Assembly (NCBI RefSeq): GCF_001434115.1
Contig: NZ_AZDW01000051.1
Span: forward strand, 62,001-126,000
DNA length: 64,000 bases
Direction: 5' to 3'
DNA from: Levilactobacillus zymae DSM 19395
GTDB lineage: Bacteria > Bacillota > Bacilli > Lactobacillales > Lactobacillaceae
Below, in pieces: positions 36,528 to 45,928 of this stretch (position 1 is the stretch's first letter; every line of letters begins with the position of its first letter). The position numbers were made by a program, and so were the translations under genes. The notes beneath the pieces are model-generated. The model searched no databases, was not told where the DNA came from, and saw only the letters and a list, made by a program, of their open reading frames with translations.

Positions 36528-37562
36528 ATGAAAATTGCCGTTGACGCCATGGGTGGCGACTACGCCCCCGCCGAAATCGTCAAGGGAATCGAGTTAGCGC
36601 GCGACGCCTACCCCGATTTGGATTTCTTATTGTACGGAAAACCGGACCAGGTCCAGCCGTTACTGCACGACACCACGCGCATTGAACTGGTGCCGGCCAG
36701 CGAGGTCATCGAAATGGGCGACGAACCCGTGCGCGCCGTGCGCCGCAAGAAGGATTCCAGCATCGTGCTGGCCGCTACGGCGGTGCGCGAAGGCCGGGCC
36801 GACGCCTTCTTTTCGGCCGGCAACACCGGGGCCGTTTTGACCGCCGGCTTACTGATTGTGGGCCGCATCAAGGGCATCGACCGGCCCGGCTTGACCACCA
36901 CGTTGCCTGTGTTGCGGAAGCCCGACCAATCGAGCTTTGTGATGCTCGACGTGGGAGCGAACGCCGACACCAAACCGTTTAACGTCGTCCAATACGCGGT
37001 CATGGGCCAGTACTACGCCCAATCCGTGATGCACGTGGCTAATCCCAGAATCGGGCTGCTCAACAACGGGACCGAGGCCGACAAGGGTGATCAGAATCAC
37101 CGGGCGATCCACGACGCGTTAGCCCAGATGGACGAGCTGAACTTCGTGGGCAACGTCGAATCGCGCGAACTGCTGAACGGGGCTGCCGACGTGGTGGTCA
37201 CCGACGGATTTACCGGTAACGCCACGCTCAAGGCCATCGAAGGCACGGCGTTGTCCATGCTTAAGCTCATCAAGGGTGAGATCATGAGTGGCGGTCTGGG
37301 GGGCAAGATTGGGGCCGGGCTCTTGAAGCCGGTCTTCCATAACGTCCAAGCCGCCATGGACTATTCCCAGTACGGGGGCGCCGTATTACTCGGCTTAAAG
37401 GCCCCGGTGGTCAAGACCCACGGGTCGACCAAGGCGCCGACCGTCAAGAACACGATCGGGCAAATTCGCGAGCTGTTGAAGACCAACAGTGCCCAACAAC
37501 TGGTGACCTACTTCGACCAACACACGGACCAAATGGCGGAGCTGAAAGCCACGCTCAAGTAG
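36528..37562 (+). CDS. plsX: Phosphate acyltransferase PlsX
   Basis: A 344-residue peripheral membrane enzyme that converts acyl-ACP to acyl phosphate, the donor for PlsY. The start MKIAVDAMGGDYAPAEIVKG is canonical, and SAGNTGAVLTAGLLIVGRI and LLNNGTEADKG mark the active site. Downstream acpP encodes its substrate carrier. Confidence 0.97.
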   Translation: MKIAVDAMGGDYAPAEIVKGIELARDAYPDLDFLLYGKPDQVQPLLHDTTRIELVPASEVIEMGDEPVRAVRRKKDSSIVLAATAVREGRADAFFSAGNTGAVLTAGLLIVGRIKGIDRPGLTTTLPVLRKPDQSSFVMLDVGANADTKPFNVVQYAVMGQYYAQSVMHVANPRIGLLNNGTEADKGDQNHRAIHDALAQMDELNFVGNVESRELLNGAADVVVTDGFTGNATLKAIEGTALSMLKLIKGEIMSGGLGGKIGAGLLKPVFHNVQAAMDYSQYGGAVLLGLKAPVVKTHGSTKAPTVKNTIGQIRELLKTNSAQQLVTYFDQHTDQMAELKATLK

Positions 37563-37638
37563 CGGCGCAGAATCTGCTAGACAAGGTCGTTAAAAACGGT
37601 TAGACTACTATTTGAATACTGTGAGCGAGGGATTGGAC

Positions 37639-37890
37639 ATGACAAAAGCAGAGATTTTCGATAAAATTGCGGACATTATTGCGGATCGGTTCGAAGTCGA
37701 CCGGGATCAAATCAACGAACAGCTCAACTTCAAGCAGGACTTAGACGCGGACTCCATTGACTTCGTCGAATTCGTCTTAGAGTTGGAGGATACGTTCGGG
37801 GCGGAGATTTCCGACGAGGATGCCGAGAAGCTAAACACCATTGGTGAAGTGGTGGACTACATTGTCGCCCACCAAGGCGAACAAAAATAA
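37639..37890 (+). CDS. acpP: Acyl carrier protein
   Basis: An 83-residue acidic four-helix carrier. DLDADSIDFVEFVLELED contains the serine that receives 4'-phosphopantetheine; the common DSLD is DSID here. ATG at 37639 follows GAGGGA; an in-frame TTG/GTG further upstream is not supported. It follows plsX, as in Bacillus. A second ACP copy for the fab cluster is typical in lactobacilli but is not in the window. Confidence 0.94.
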   Translation: MTKAEIFDKIADIIADRFEVDRDQINEQLNFKQDLDADSIDFVEFVLELEDTFGAEISDEDAEKLNTIGEVVDYIVAHQGEQK

Positions 37891-37900
37891 GTACTGAGCG

Positions 37901-37934
37901 AGTCCGGGCCGCAACCTTTCGTCCCGGGCTTTTT
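37901..37934 (+). terminator. acpP terminator
   Basis: AGTCCGGG and CCCGGGCT flank a 14-base loop and lead into a T-run, ten bases after the acpP stop. Confidence 0.8.
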
Positions 37935-37965
37935 CAATCTAACCAAAAGAAATGAGGAATGGCAC

Positions 37966-38664
37966 GTGATTGCAGGATTAAATCAAGAATTAGCCGATAA
38001 TTTCGATATACACATTCAGAATCAAGCCTTACTCGACGAGGCCTTTACCCAGGCGTCGTACGTTAACGAACACCCTAATCAGGGCTTGAAATTTTACGAA
38101 CGGATCGAGTTTTTGGGTGACGCCGTCATGCAGCTGGTGGTCTCCAATTACATCTTCCGGCGCTACCCGCAGATGCCCCAAGGTCGGCTGACCCGGTTAC
38201 GGGCGGCGATGGTCAACGAAAATAGTTTTGCCAGTTTTGCGCGTGAGTGTCACTTTGACCAATACATTCGGTTGGGTAAGGGTGAGGAAAAGGCTCAAGC
38301 CCGGCAACGCGATTCTTTGCTTTGCGACATCTTCGAATCCTTCATCGGGGCACTGTACCTGGACCAAGGCCTGGAGACGGTGGTGCGCTTCGTCACCCAG
38401 GTGGTCTTCCCTAAGCTCGACGAAGGCCGGTTCGACGAATTTTTCGATCACAAGACGGAGTTACAGGAACTGGTCCAACAACATGGGGCCGTCGACATCG
38501 ACTACCGCTTGCTCGACGAAGAGGGACCGGATAACGACCTGGCCTTTAAGGTCGCGGTCTACGTCAACGACAAGCTCCTGGGGCAAGGCACCGGGCACTC
38601 CAAGAAGCACGCGGAGCAAAACGCAGCGCGCCACGCGCTAGAAAACTTAAAAGCAGAAGAATAA
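37966..38664 (+). CDS. rnc: Ribonuclease III
   Basis: A 232-residue double-strand-specific RNase that processes rRNA. ERIEFLGDAVMQLV is the RNase III signature, with acidic metal ligands here and in CDIFESFIGALY. The double-stranded RNA-binding domain occupies the last 70 residues. It starts with GTG and lies 12 bases before smc. Confidence 0.97.
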   Translation: MIAGLNQELADNFDIHIQNQALLDEAFTQASYVNEHPNQGLKFYERIEFLGDAVMQLVVSNYIFRRYPQMPQGRLTRLRAAMVNENSFASFARECHFDQYIRLGKGEEKAQARQRDSLLCDIFESFIGALYLDQGLETVVRFVTQVVFPKLDEGRFDEFFDHKTELQELVQQHGAVDIDYRLLDEEGPDNDLAFKVAVYVNDKLLGQGTGHSKKHAEQNAARHALENLKAEE

Positions 38665-38676
38665 GGATGGCTCACG

Positions 38677-41600
38677 ATGCGGTTAAAGACACTAGAAATT
38701 AGCGGGTTCAAGTCCTTTGCGGACAAGACCCGAATTGACTTTTTGCCGGGGATGACCGGCATCGTCGGTCCGAACGGTAGCGGGAAAAGTAACATTGCCG
38801 AAGCGGTGCGCTGGGTCTTAGGCGAACAATCAGCTAAGAGCCTGCGGGGCACCAAGATGCCCGACATCATCTTCGGGGGGTCCTCGGATCGCCACGCGCT
38901 CAACCGGGCGTCGGTGGCCATCACGTTGGACAACAGCGACCACTATTTGAAGAGTGCCTACACGGAGCTGACGATCAGTCGGCGGCTGTATCGGACCGGG
39001 GAAAGTGAGTACCTGATCAACGGGCAAAGCTGCCGGTTAAAGGACATCACGGAACTGTTGATGGATTCGGGGATGGGGCAAGACTCCTTTTCGATCATTT
39101 CGCAGGGCCGAGTGGCGGCCATCTTCAACAGTAAGCCGGAAGAACGGCGCAGCATCGTCGAAGAGGTCGCCGGCGTTTACAAGTACCGTAAGCACAAGGA
39201 AAAGGCCGAACGCGAACTCGACGAGACCATGGGGAACCTCCACCGGGTCGAAGACATCATCGCCGAACTCGAAGGGCGCTTGAAGCCTCTCGAGGAACAA
39301 AGCGACCTCGCGCAGGATTACCTGGCCCAGAAGAAACGCTTCGCGGTGCTGGACCGTACCCAATTAGTCCGGCAACTCCACGCCGAATTGGCCCAAAAGG
39401 ACGATTTGGATAAGGAAGTACGCCAGAAAAAGGGCTTGGTCCACGAACAGCAATACGCGCAACAGCAACACGGCCAAAAGGTTCAGGCCTTACAGCAGCA
39501 ACAAAAAAAGTTATTGGCGCAAAAAGACGACCTGCAGGCCCAACTGGTCACGGCCACGAAACTGGTCGAACAACGGCAAGGACAGGTCAACCTGTCCGGC
39601 GAGCAGCGACGCAACCAAGCGACGCAACAGGCCCGTCTCGCCCAGGAACTCGCCACGACTGAACAACGGGTGGCGGACCTTACCGCCAGTCTGGCGACCG
39701 AAAAGGCCGCGTTAAGCGACCTGCAAGCCACCATTCAGGCCCACCAGGCTGAGATCAAGGACCTGCAAAAAGCGACTAGCGATCAGGTCATCGACCAACT
39801 ACGCGAGCGACTGGAAAGCCTGCGGACGGCCTATTTCGACCAGAAGCAACAGGTCGCCGCGTGGCGCAACCAGCGGCAATACCTGCAACAGGACCAGGAA
39901 CGCCAACAGCAACGGGGCAAACGCCTGAGTGCGCAGTTGATCGATCTACAGACGACCGCGCAGACGACTGCGCAGACCGTCACCAAGTTACAGGCGCAGG
40001 CGACCGCGGCGCACGACCAGCTCAGCCAGGCCGAAGCGGCCAACGACGCCGAAGCGGGTCAGTATCAACAACACCAACACCAGTACCAACAACTGCAACA
40101 CAACTGGCAGGCCGCCTTAGAGGTCTACCAACGCGCGAAGACCAAGGCGGCCAGTCAACAGGCGGCGCTCACGGAATACGGTGGGTTCTACCAAGGCGTG
40201 CGGGCCATTTTACGCCAGCGCGACCGGTTCACCGGCCTGTTGGGGGCCGTCTCGGAACTGTTAAAGGTCCCCGAAGACTACACCACCGCGATCGAATACG
40301 CGTTGGGTGGCCAGCTCCAACAGGTCGTGGTGCGCGATGAAGCCACGGCGAAGCAGGCCGTGCAGTATCTGCGCGAACACCGTGCCGGTCGGGCGACCTT
40401 TCTGCCCGTGACCACGGTACGCCAGCGCCAACTCGACGCCACCACGCGCCACCAACTCGCCCGGTTAAACGGCTTTGTGGGCGTCGGTAGCGACCTGGTG
40501 ACCATCGCCAGTGACGCCCAACCGATCCTCAACTACCTGTTGGGGACCACCATCTTAGCGACCGATTTGGACGCGGCGGTGGCCATCAGTCGTCAGATCC
40601 ATCACCGTTACCGGGTGGTCAGTCTGGCCGGTGACGTGGTCAGCGCCAGCGGGGCGATCACCGGGGGGCAAGCCCGCCAATCGCACACCAGCGTTTTACG
40701 GCAACGCCAAGAACTCGAACAGTTGCAGGCGTCGCTGACCACCATGGCCGACCAGTTACGCGACCAAGAAACCAAGGTCAAGGCCCAACGTGACGCCTTA
40801 CAGGCCAGCGAGCAGCGCAGTCAGACGCTGCAGGCGCAGTTAAACGACCTGCACCCGCGGTGTCGGCAACTCGACGACCAACTGGCCGCCGCCAAGAGCG
40901 CGGACCAGCAGGCCCAACGGCAACTAAAGGCCGCGCAGGTAGAACTCCAGCAAACGACCGGAGCGGCGCCAGGTACCACCGATGCCGAACTCCAGACCAA
41001 GATCACGCAGGGCCAGGCCGCCATCGCGCAACAGGAGACCGAGTTAAAGACCCTCCAGGAACAGATCAAAACGGCCAGCGACCAGCAGGCCACGCAACGC
41101 GAAACGTTGACCGCTAAGCAGACCTGGCTGGCCGGGGCCCAAGAACGGCAACAACAGCACCAGCAAACGCTGCGTCAACACCAAGCCGATTTACAGACAG
41201 CCCAGGCGAACCGCCAACAGCTGATCAAAGAACAGGCCCAACTGGCCCAGCAGGAGGGCTTGACCCCCGCCGAGGCCGCTAAGCAGTTACGGGCCGCGCA
41301 GGCCCAGCAACAGACCACCCAGCAGGCGTTGACCGCGGCCAACGACCAGTTGACTGCGATCAACGACCAACTGGCGAGCGCCAACGCGGCTAACGACCGG
41401 GCGACCGGCTTGTTGCAGGTGGCCAACGACGATTTGAAGACGGCGCAGGTCAACCAGACGCGCATCGACGCGTTGATCGACCAGCAACAAAATCAATTAT
41501 CGGAAAAGTACCAGCTGAGTTTAGCCGCGGCCGAAAAGGACTTAAGCGACTTGCCGGCCGACCAGTTGGCCGTCCAATTGAAGTTGTTGAAGCGGGGCTT

Positions 41601-42237
41601 AGCCGAGATCGGCACGGTCAATTTAAACGCCATCGACGAGTATCATGAGGTGCGCGAACGCTACGACTTCTTGACCCAGCAACGGGACGACTTACTGACG
41701 GCCAAGGACCAATTGACCGCCACCATGAGCGAACTAGACGACCAGGTCAAGCATCGGTTCAAGACCAGTTTCGACCAGATCGCCAAGAAGTTTACGGCCA
41801 CGTTTAAGCAGATGTTCAACGGGGGGACGGCCGAGTTGGTCTTGACCGACCCGGACGACCTGCTGACCACCGGGATCGACATCATGGCCCAGCCGCCGGG
41901 CAAGAAGTTCCAGAACATGGGGCTGCTGTCCGGGGGCGAACGGGCGCTAACGGCCATCACGCTGTTATTTGCGATCCTGCAGGTCCAACCCGTGCCGTTT
42001 TGTATCTTAGATGAGGTCGAAGCGGCGCTGGACCCGGCCAACGTGACCCGGTTTGCGCGCTACATCCACCAATTCCAAGCACAAACCCAATTTATCGTGA
42101 TCACCCACCGGAAGGAAACCATGGTGCAAGCCGACGTGCTGTACGGGGTGACGATGCAAGAATCCGGGGTCTCCAAGATGGTGGCCGTGGATTTGAACCA
42201 AGATTCTGAGACCACTGCGGAAGGGAAGCAAGCATAA
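38677..42237 (+). CDS. smc: Chromosome condensation protein Smc
   Basis: An 1186-residue SMC ATPase. The N-terminal head has Walker A GPNGSGKSNIAEAV; long Gln- and Ala-rich coiled coils (about 170-500 and 670-1000) flank a hinge domain (about 510-650, with Gly-rich GAITGGQ at its end). The C-terminal head has LLSGGERALTAITLLFA and DEVEAALDPANV. The length is usual. Its stop overlaps the ftsY start. Confidence 0.97.
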   Translation: MRLKTLEISGFKSFADKTRIDFLPGMTGIVGPNGSGKSNIAEAVRWVLGEQSAKSLRGTKMPDIIFGGSSDRHALNRASVAITLDNSDHYLKSAYTELTISRRLYRTGESEYLINGQSCRLKDITELLMDSGMGQDSFSIISQGRVAAIFNSKPEERRSIVEEVAGVYKYRKHKEKAERELDETMGNLHRVEDIIAELEGRLKPLEEQSDLAQDYLAQKKRFAVLDRTQLVRQLHAELAQKDDLDKEVRQKKGLVHEQQYAQQQHGQKVQALQQQQKKLLAQKDDLQAQLVTATKLVEQRQGQVNLSGEQRRNQATQQARLAQELATTEQRVADLTASLATEKAALSDLQATIQAHQAEIKDLQKATSDQVIDQLRERLESLRTAYFDQKQQVAAWRNQRQYLQQDQERQQQRGKRLSAQLIDLQTTAQTTAQTVTKLQAQATAAHDQLSQAEAANDAEAGQYQQHQHQYQQLQHNWQAALEVYQRAKTKAASQQAALTEYGGFYQGVRAILRQRDRFTGLLGAVSELLKVPEDYTTAIEYALGGQLQQVVVRDEATAKQAVQYLREHRAGRATFLPVTTVRQRQLDATTRHQLARLNGFVGVGSDLVTIASDAQPILNYLLGTTILATDLDAAVAISRQIHHRYRVVSLAGDVVSASGAITGGQARQSHTSVLRQRQELEQLQASLTTMADQLRDQETKVKAQRDALQASEQRSQTLQAQLNDLHPRCRQLDDQLAAAKSADQQAQRQLKAAQVELQQTTGAAPGTTDAELQTKITQGQAAIAQQETELKTLQEQIKTASDQQATQRETLTAKQTWLAGAQERQQQHQQTLRQHQADLQTAQANRQQLIKEQAQLAQQEGLTPAEAAKQLRAAQAQQQTTQQALTAANDQLTAINDQLASANAANDRATGLLQVANDDLKTAQVNQTRIDALIDQQQNQLSEKYQLSLAAAEKDLSDLPADQLAVQLKLLKRGLAEIGTVNLNAIDEYHEVRERYDFLTQQRDDLLTAKDQLTATMSELDDQVKHRFKTSFDQIAKKFTATFKQMFNGGTAELVLTDPDDLLTTGIDIMAQPPGKKFQNMGLLSGGERALTAITLLFAILQVQPVPFCILDEVEAALDPANVTRFARYIHQFQAQTQFIVITHRKETMVQADVLYGVTMQESGVSKMVAVDLNQDSETTAEGKQA

Positions 42238-43730
42238 TGGGATTATTTGATATTTTCCGCCGGCGGGCCAAGCACCCGGCGAGTGAAACACCGACCAGTG
42301 AAACGGTCACTAGTGAAACCAGCACGACCAGCGTGAGCGGGAGTGTGAGTGCGACCGAGACCAGCACCAGTGAGGCTCAAGCGACCGCGGCCGTAACGTC
42401 CGCCACGCCCGCGAGTCTGACCAGCGTGGCGTCTGAATCGACGATTTCGGTCAGCGCGGCCAGTGAAGACAGCGAAACCAGTGTGTCCGCGGTTACGGCG
42501 ACGCCTAGTCTGACCAGTACGGTCACGGCGAGTGCGACGGCGAGTGCGCAACCGACCTCGGTGACGAGTGTGGCCTCGACGGCAACGTCCACGGCCTCCA
42601 CGAGTAGTGTCTCCGCGAGTGACGCCGCAAGCCTGACCACGACCAGTGCGGTTACCGTTTCGGCGGTGACCCCGAGCCTGGCTAGTGCGACGAGTAGCAC
42701 CAGCACGGCGTCATTAAGCACCAGCACCACGCCGGTTGAACCAGCGTCTACCAGCGACGACCAACCGGCCAGTGACGAACAGCTCTACGACCAAGGCTTA
42801 GCGAAGACCCGGCACACGTTTGGGGAACGCTTAAACGCCCTGCTGGCGAACTTCCGCCACGTCGACGAGAGTTTCTTCGACGACTTGGAGGAAACGCTGA
42901 TCGGCGCCGACGTCGGGTTCGACATGGCCGTTAAGCTCAGCGACGAGTTACGTGACGAGGTCAAGCTGCAAAACGCCAAGAAATCGGCGGACGTCCAAAA
43001 CGTAATCGTCGAAAAGATGGTCGAAATTTACGACCAGGCTGGCAGTCAAGAAGAAAGTAACGCCCTGAACTTCGCCAAGGAAGGACCGACCGTGATCTTG
43101 TTCGTCGGGGTCAACGGGGTCGGCAAGACCACGACCATCGGGAAGATGGCCAACCGCTACCATCAGGCGGGCAAGAAGGTCCTCTTGGCGGCGGCCGATA
43201 CCTTTAGAGCCGGGGCGACCGAGCAATTGGACGTCTGGGCCAAGCGCGCCGACGTGGATATCGTGACCGGCAAACCCCAGTCCGATCCGGCGGCCGTGGT
43301 GTTTGACGCCGTGCAAAAGGCCAAACGCGACGACTACGACATTCTGTTCGTGGACACCGCGGGGCGGTTGCAAAACAAGGTCAACCTGATGAACGAGCTG
43401 GCGAAGATGAAGCGGATCATCACCCGCGAGATCCCGACGGCCCCGCACGAAGTTTTACTGGTCTTGGACGCCACGACCGGGCAAAACGCGTTGACGCAGG
43501 CCAAATTGTTCAAGGAATCCACCGACGTGACGGGGATCGTTTTGACCAAGTTGGACGGGACCGCCCGTGGGGGGATCGTCCTGGCCATCCGCAACGAACT
43601 GCACGTGCCCGTGAAATTTATTGGGCTGGGCGAGCAAATCGGCGACTTACGGCCATTTGACCCCAACGAGTTCGTTTACGGCCTGTTCAAGGGCTTGATT
43701 GACGTATCGGCGCTGGATAAGGCCAAATAG
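42237..43730 (+). CDS. ftsY: SRP receptor FtsY with Ser/Thr-rich N-terminal domain
   Basis: A 497-residue SRP receptor GTPase. The start MGLFDIFRRR is typical. Residues about 13-180 are a low-complexity segment of Ser, Thr, Ala and Val with spaced Glu (repeats such as TSVTSVAST), instead of the acidic A domain common in FtsY. The NG domain (about 182-497) is intact: GVNGVGKTTTIGKMA, DTAGRLQNK, TKLDGTARGG. It overlaps smc by one base, and ylxM-ffh follow from a separate promoter. Confidence 0.95.
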   Translation: MGLFDIFRRRAKHPASETPTSETVTSETSTTSVSGSVSATETSTSEAQATAAVTSATPASLTSVASESTISVSAASEDSETSVSAVTATPSLTSTVTASATASAQPTSVTSVASTATSTASTSSVSASDAASLTTTSAVTVSAVTPSLASATSSTSTASLSTSTTPVEPASTSDDQPASDEQLYDQGLAKTRHTFGERLNALLANFRHVDESFFDDLEETLIGADVGFDMAVKLSDELRDEVKLQNAKKSADVQNVIVEKMVEIYDQAGSQEESNALNFAKEGPTVILFVGVNGVGKTTTIGKMANRYHQAGKKVLLAAADTFRAGATEQLDVWAKRADVDIVTGKPQSDPAAVVFDAVQKAKRDDYDILFVDTAGRLQNKVNLMNELAKMKRIITREIPTAPHEVLLVLDATTGQNALTQAKLFKESTDVTGIVLTKLDGTARGGIVLAIRNELHVPVKFIGLGEQIGDLRPFDPNEFVYGLFKGLIDVSALDKAK

Positions 43731-43772
43731 GGCTGAGCATTGGTTTTATGCATTGACTTATGATCATGATTG

Positions 43773-43803
43773 AAAAAGGCGTGGCCGCGGCTGCGTCTTT
43801 TTT
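43773..43803 (+). terminator. ftsY terminator
   Basis: An imperfect hairpin AAAAAGGCGTGGCC/GGCTGCGTCTTTTTT, about 45 bases after ftsY, with a T-run. Confidence 0.75.
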
Positions 43804-43830
43804 GTTGGGACTGGTTTTTCGCGAAAAAAA

Positions 43831-43859
43831 TTGACGAAAGCGCTAAAAATCGGTACTCT
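43831..43859 (+). promoter_or_regulatory. Putative ylxM-ffh promoter
   Basis: TTGACG (43831-43836) is 17 bases before TACTCT (43854-43859). The -35 is good and the -10 is weak. Confidence 0.5.
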
Positions 43860-43898
43860 AATAGAGTGTGACACTACCGAAGGGGGGCGCTTGGTTTT

Positions 43899-44240
43899 AT
43901 GGAACTAGAGAAGAATTATCGCATCAACTCCCTCTTTGCGTTCTATCAACCCTTGTTGACCGCTAAACAGAACAATTACATGCAACTGTACTACGGTGAC
44001 GACTATTCTTTGGGTGAAATTGCCGAAGAATTCAACGTAAGCCGGCAGGCGGTTTACGATAATCTCCGGCGGACCGAGAAAATTTTAGAGTCCTACGAAG
44101 CAAAATTACATTTATATCAAGAATTCACCGCGCGCAACCAACAAGCCGACGAGATCCAAACCTACGTGGCGCAGCATTATCCGCACGACGCGACGTTGAA
44201 CCGGCTGGTGGCGGGCTTAGAACATCTCGAAGAACAATGA
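43899..44240 (+). CDS. ylxM: YlxM/p13-like SRP accessory protein
   Basis: A 113-residue helical protein of the UPF0122 family. The helix-turn-helix [20 protein letters not shown] resembles sigma factor region 4. YlxM genes lie before ffh in Firmicutes, and in streptococci the protein associates with SRP. It precedes ffh by 19 bases. Confidence 0.93.
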   Translation: MELEKNYRINSLFAFYQPLLTAKQNNYMQLYYGDDYSLGEIAEEFNVSRQAVYDNLRRTEKILESYEAKLHLYQEFTARNQQADEIQTYVAQHYPHDATLNRLVAGLEHLEEQ

Positions 44241-44259
44241 AAGTTAGGTGGCAAATTTA

Positions 44260-45705
44260 ATGGCGTTTGAAGGATTAACCGAACGACTACAAAACGCAAT
44301 GCGCAAGCTGCGCGGCAAGGGGAAGGTTTCCGAAAGTGACTTACGGGAAACCATGCGTGAGATTCGCCTGGCCCTCCTCGAAGCCGACGTTAACTTTACG
44401 GTGGTCAAGGACTTTGTCAAGCAGGTCCGGACCCGGGCCATGGGCGCCGACGTCCTCGAAGGCTTGAACCCCGCCCAACAGATCGTCAAGATCGTGGACG
44501 AGGAACTGACCAAGACCATGGGGGACGAAGCGGTTCCCTTAAACAAGTCTGATAAGATTCCGACGATCATCATGATGGTCGGGCTACAAGGGGCCGGGAA
44601 AACCACCACGGCCGGCAAACTGGCGTTAAAGCTGAAGAACGAAGAAAAGGCGCGGCCGTTAATGATCGCGGCCGACGTTTACCGGCCGGCCGCCATTGAC
44701 CAGTTGGTCCAGGTGGCCCAAGGCATCGACGTCCCGGTCTTTCAACTGGGAACCGACGTGGACCCCGTGGACATTGTCCGCCAAGGGTTAGCGCAGGCCG
44801 CCGAAAACCATAACGACTACGTGATCATCGATACCGCCGGGCGGTTACAGATCGATGAACAACTGATGGACGAACTGGCCAACATCAAGGAATTGGCGCA
44901 CCCCGACGAAATCTTACTGACCGTCGATGCCATGACCGGGCAAAACGCCGTGGCCACGGCCGAAGGGTTTAACAACAAGCTGGACGTTACCGGGGTCGTT
45001 TTGACCAAGTTAGACGGGGACACCCGGGGCGGGGCCGCACTGTCGATTCGCGCCGTGACCGGCAAACCGATCAAGTTCATCGGGCAAGGCGAAAAGATGA
45101 CCGATTTGGACGTCTTCCACCCCGACCGGATGGCGTCACGGATCTTGGGGATGGGGGACATGCTGTCCCTGATCGAAAAGACCCAGCAGGAATACGACCA
45201 GAAGCAGGCCCAAGAGCTGACCGAAAAGATTCAGGAAAACTCGTTTGACTTTAACGACTTCGTGGATCAGATCAGTCAGATTCAAAAGATGGGGCCGATG
45301 GAAGACTTGATGAAGATGATCCCGGGGATGGCCAACAACCCGGCCCTAAAGAACGTGCAGATGGACCCCAAGGACATCGAACATTTGAAGGCCGTGGTCT
45401 ACTCCATGACCGAACAGGAGCGGACCAACCCCGACGTCTTGAACCCGTCTCGGCGGCGGCGGATTGCGGCCGGTTCCGGTCGCCCGATTCACGAGGTCAA
45501 CCGGATGATCAAGCAGTTCAATCAGATGAAGAAGATGATGAACCAGGTCTCCAAGGGCAACATGTCCGGGATGGAACAGATGATGGGCCAGACCGGCATG
45601 GGCGGCGGCTTAGGCGGCCGGATGCAAAAGATGGCCATGAACCGCATGTCGCGGCAAATGAAGAAGAACAAGCGCAAACGGTTGAAACGTAAGCGTCGTA
45701 AATAG
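44260..45705 (+). CDS. ffh: Signal recognition particle protein Ffh
   Basis: A 481-residue SRP54 GTPase. The NG domain has GLQGAGKTTTAGKLA, DTAGRLQIDEQ and TKLDGDTRGGAA; the Met-rich M domain (from about residue 300) binds SRP RNA and signal sequences and ends in a Lys/Arg-rich tail. The ATG at 44260 (MAFEGLTERLQ) follows AGGTGG by nine bases; the GTG at 44248 overlaps this ribosome site and is less likely. Confidence 0.96.
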   Translation: MAFEGLTERLQNAMRKLRGKGKVSESDLRETMREIRLALLEADVNFTVVKDFVKQVRTRAMGADVLEGLNPAQQIVKIVDEELTKTMGDEAVPLNKSDKIPTIIMMVGLQGAGKTTTAGKLALKLKNEEKARPLMIAADVYRPAAIDQLVQVAQGIDVPVFQLGTDVDPVDIVRQGLAQAAENHNDYVIIDTAGRLQIDEQLMDELANIKELAHPDEILLTVDAMTGQNAVATAEGFNNKLDVTGVVLTKLDGDTRGGAALSIRAVTGKPIKFIGQGEKMTDLDVFHPDRMASRILGMGDMLSLIEKTQQEYDQKQAQELTEKIQENSFDFNDFVDQISQIQKMGPMEDLMKMIPGMANNPALKNVQMDPKDIEHLKAVVYSMTEQERTNPDVLNPSRRRRIAAGSGRPIHEVNRMIKQFNQMKKMMNQVSKGNMSGMEQMMGQTGMGGGLGGRMQKMAMNRMSRQMKKNKRKRLKRKRRK

Positions 45706-45734
45706 TAGACAGGCTGGCCGGCTTCCGGTATACT
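45706..45734 (+). promoter_or_regulatory. Promoter of the cation ATPase transcript
   Basis: TAGACA (45706-45711) and TATACT (45729-45734) are 17 bases apart, immediately after the ffh stop. The start site would fall at about 45741, exactly where the aptamer begins. Confidence 0.75.
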
Positions 45735-45740
45735 AAACTT

Positions 45741-45872
45741 ACTCATAAGGGAGTAACTAGCAGCGAGTCTGTGGCCATTTCGTCAGCAAGAAGACGTTCC
45801 GGGATGGTCTTAAATAGTGAGACTTATGTGTGTTCACCATAGGGTGGACGCGCGTAGGTCTCATTTTCTTTT
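45741..45872 (+). ncRNA. yybP-ykoY (manganese) riboswitch
   Basis: The 5' strand CATAAGGGAGTAACTAGC contains the class signature (AAGGGGAGTAGC type), and TTCGTCAGCAAG the second conserved loop. The closing helix pairs CATAAG (45744-45749) with CTTATG (45823-45828). The expression platform is a terminator: GAGAC (45819-45823) pairs with GTCTC (45858-45862) around GTTCACC/GGTGGAC, followed by ATTTTCTTTT. Its 5' arm overlaps the aptamer helix, so ligand binding should prevent termination, as in known Mn2+ ON switches. Confidence 0.85.
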
Positions 45873-45928
45873 ACCGGAAAATGGGACCCCGCGGTAACCG
45901 TGTGATTGACTATTTAGGAGGAACCGTG

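Noticed and set aside
39400-41500. Many overlapping frames in the smc coiled-coil region
   Set aside because: They are shadows caused by GC-rich Gln/Ala codons; only the smc frame shows protein-family motifs.
42270-42780. Tandem repeat array or CRISPR-like element
   Set aside because: The repetition is codon-level Ser/Thr/Ala/Val bias inside the open frame of ftsY, with no constant repeats and spacers.
45830-45928. Upstream extension of the P-type ATPase reading frame
   Set aside because: It runs through the riboswitch terminator and lacks a ribosome site; ATG at 45929 follows AGGAGG.
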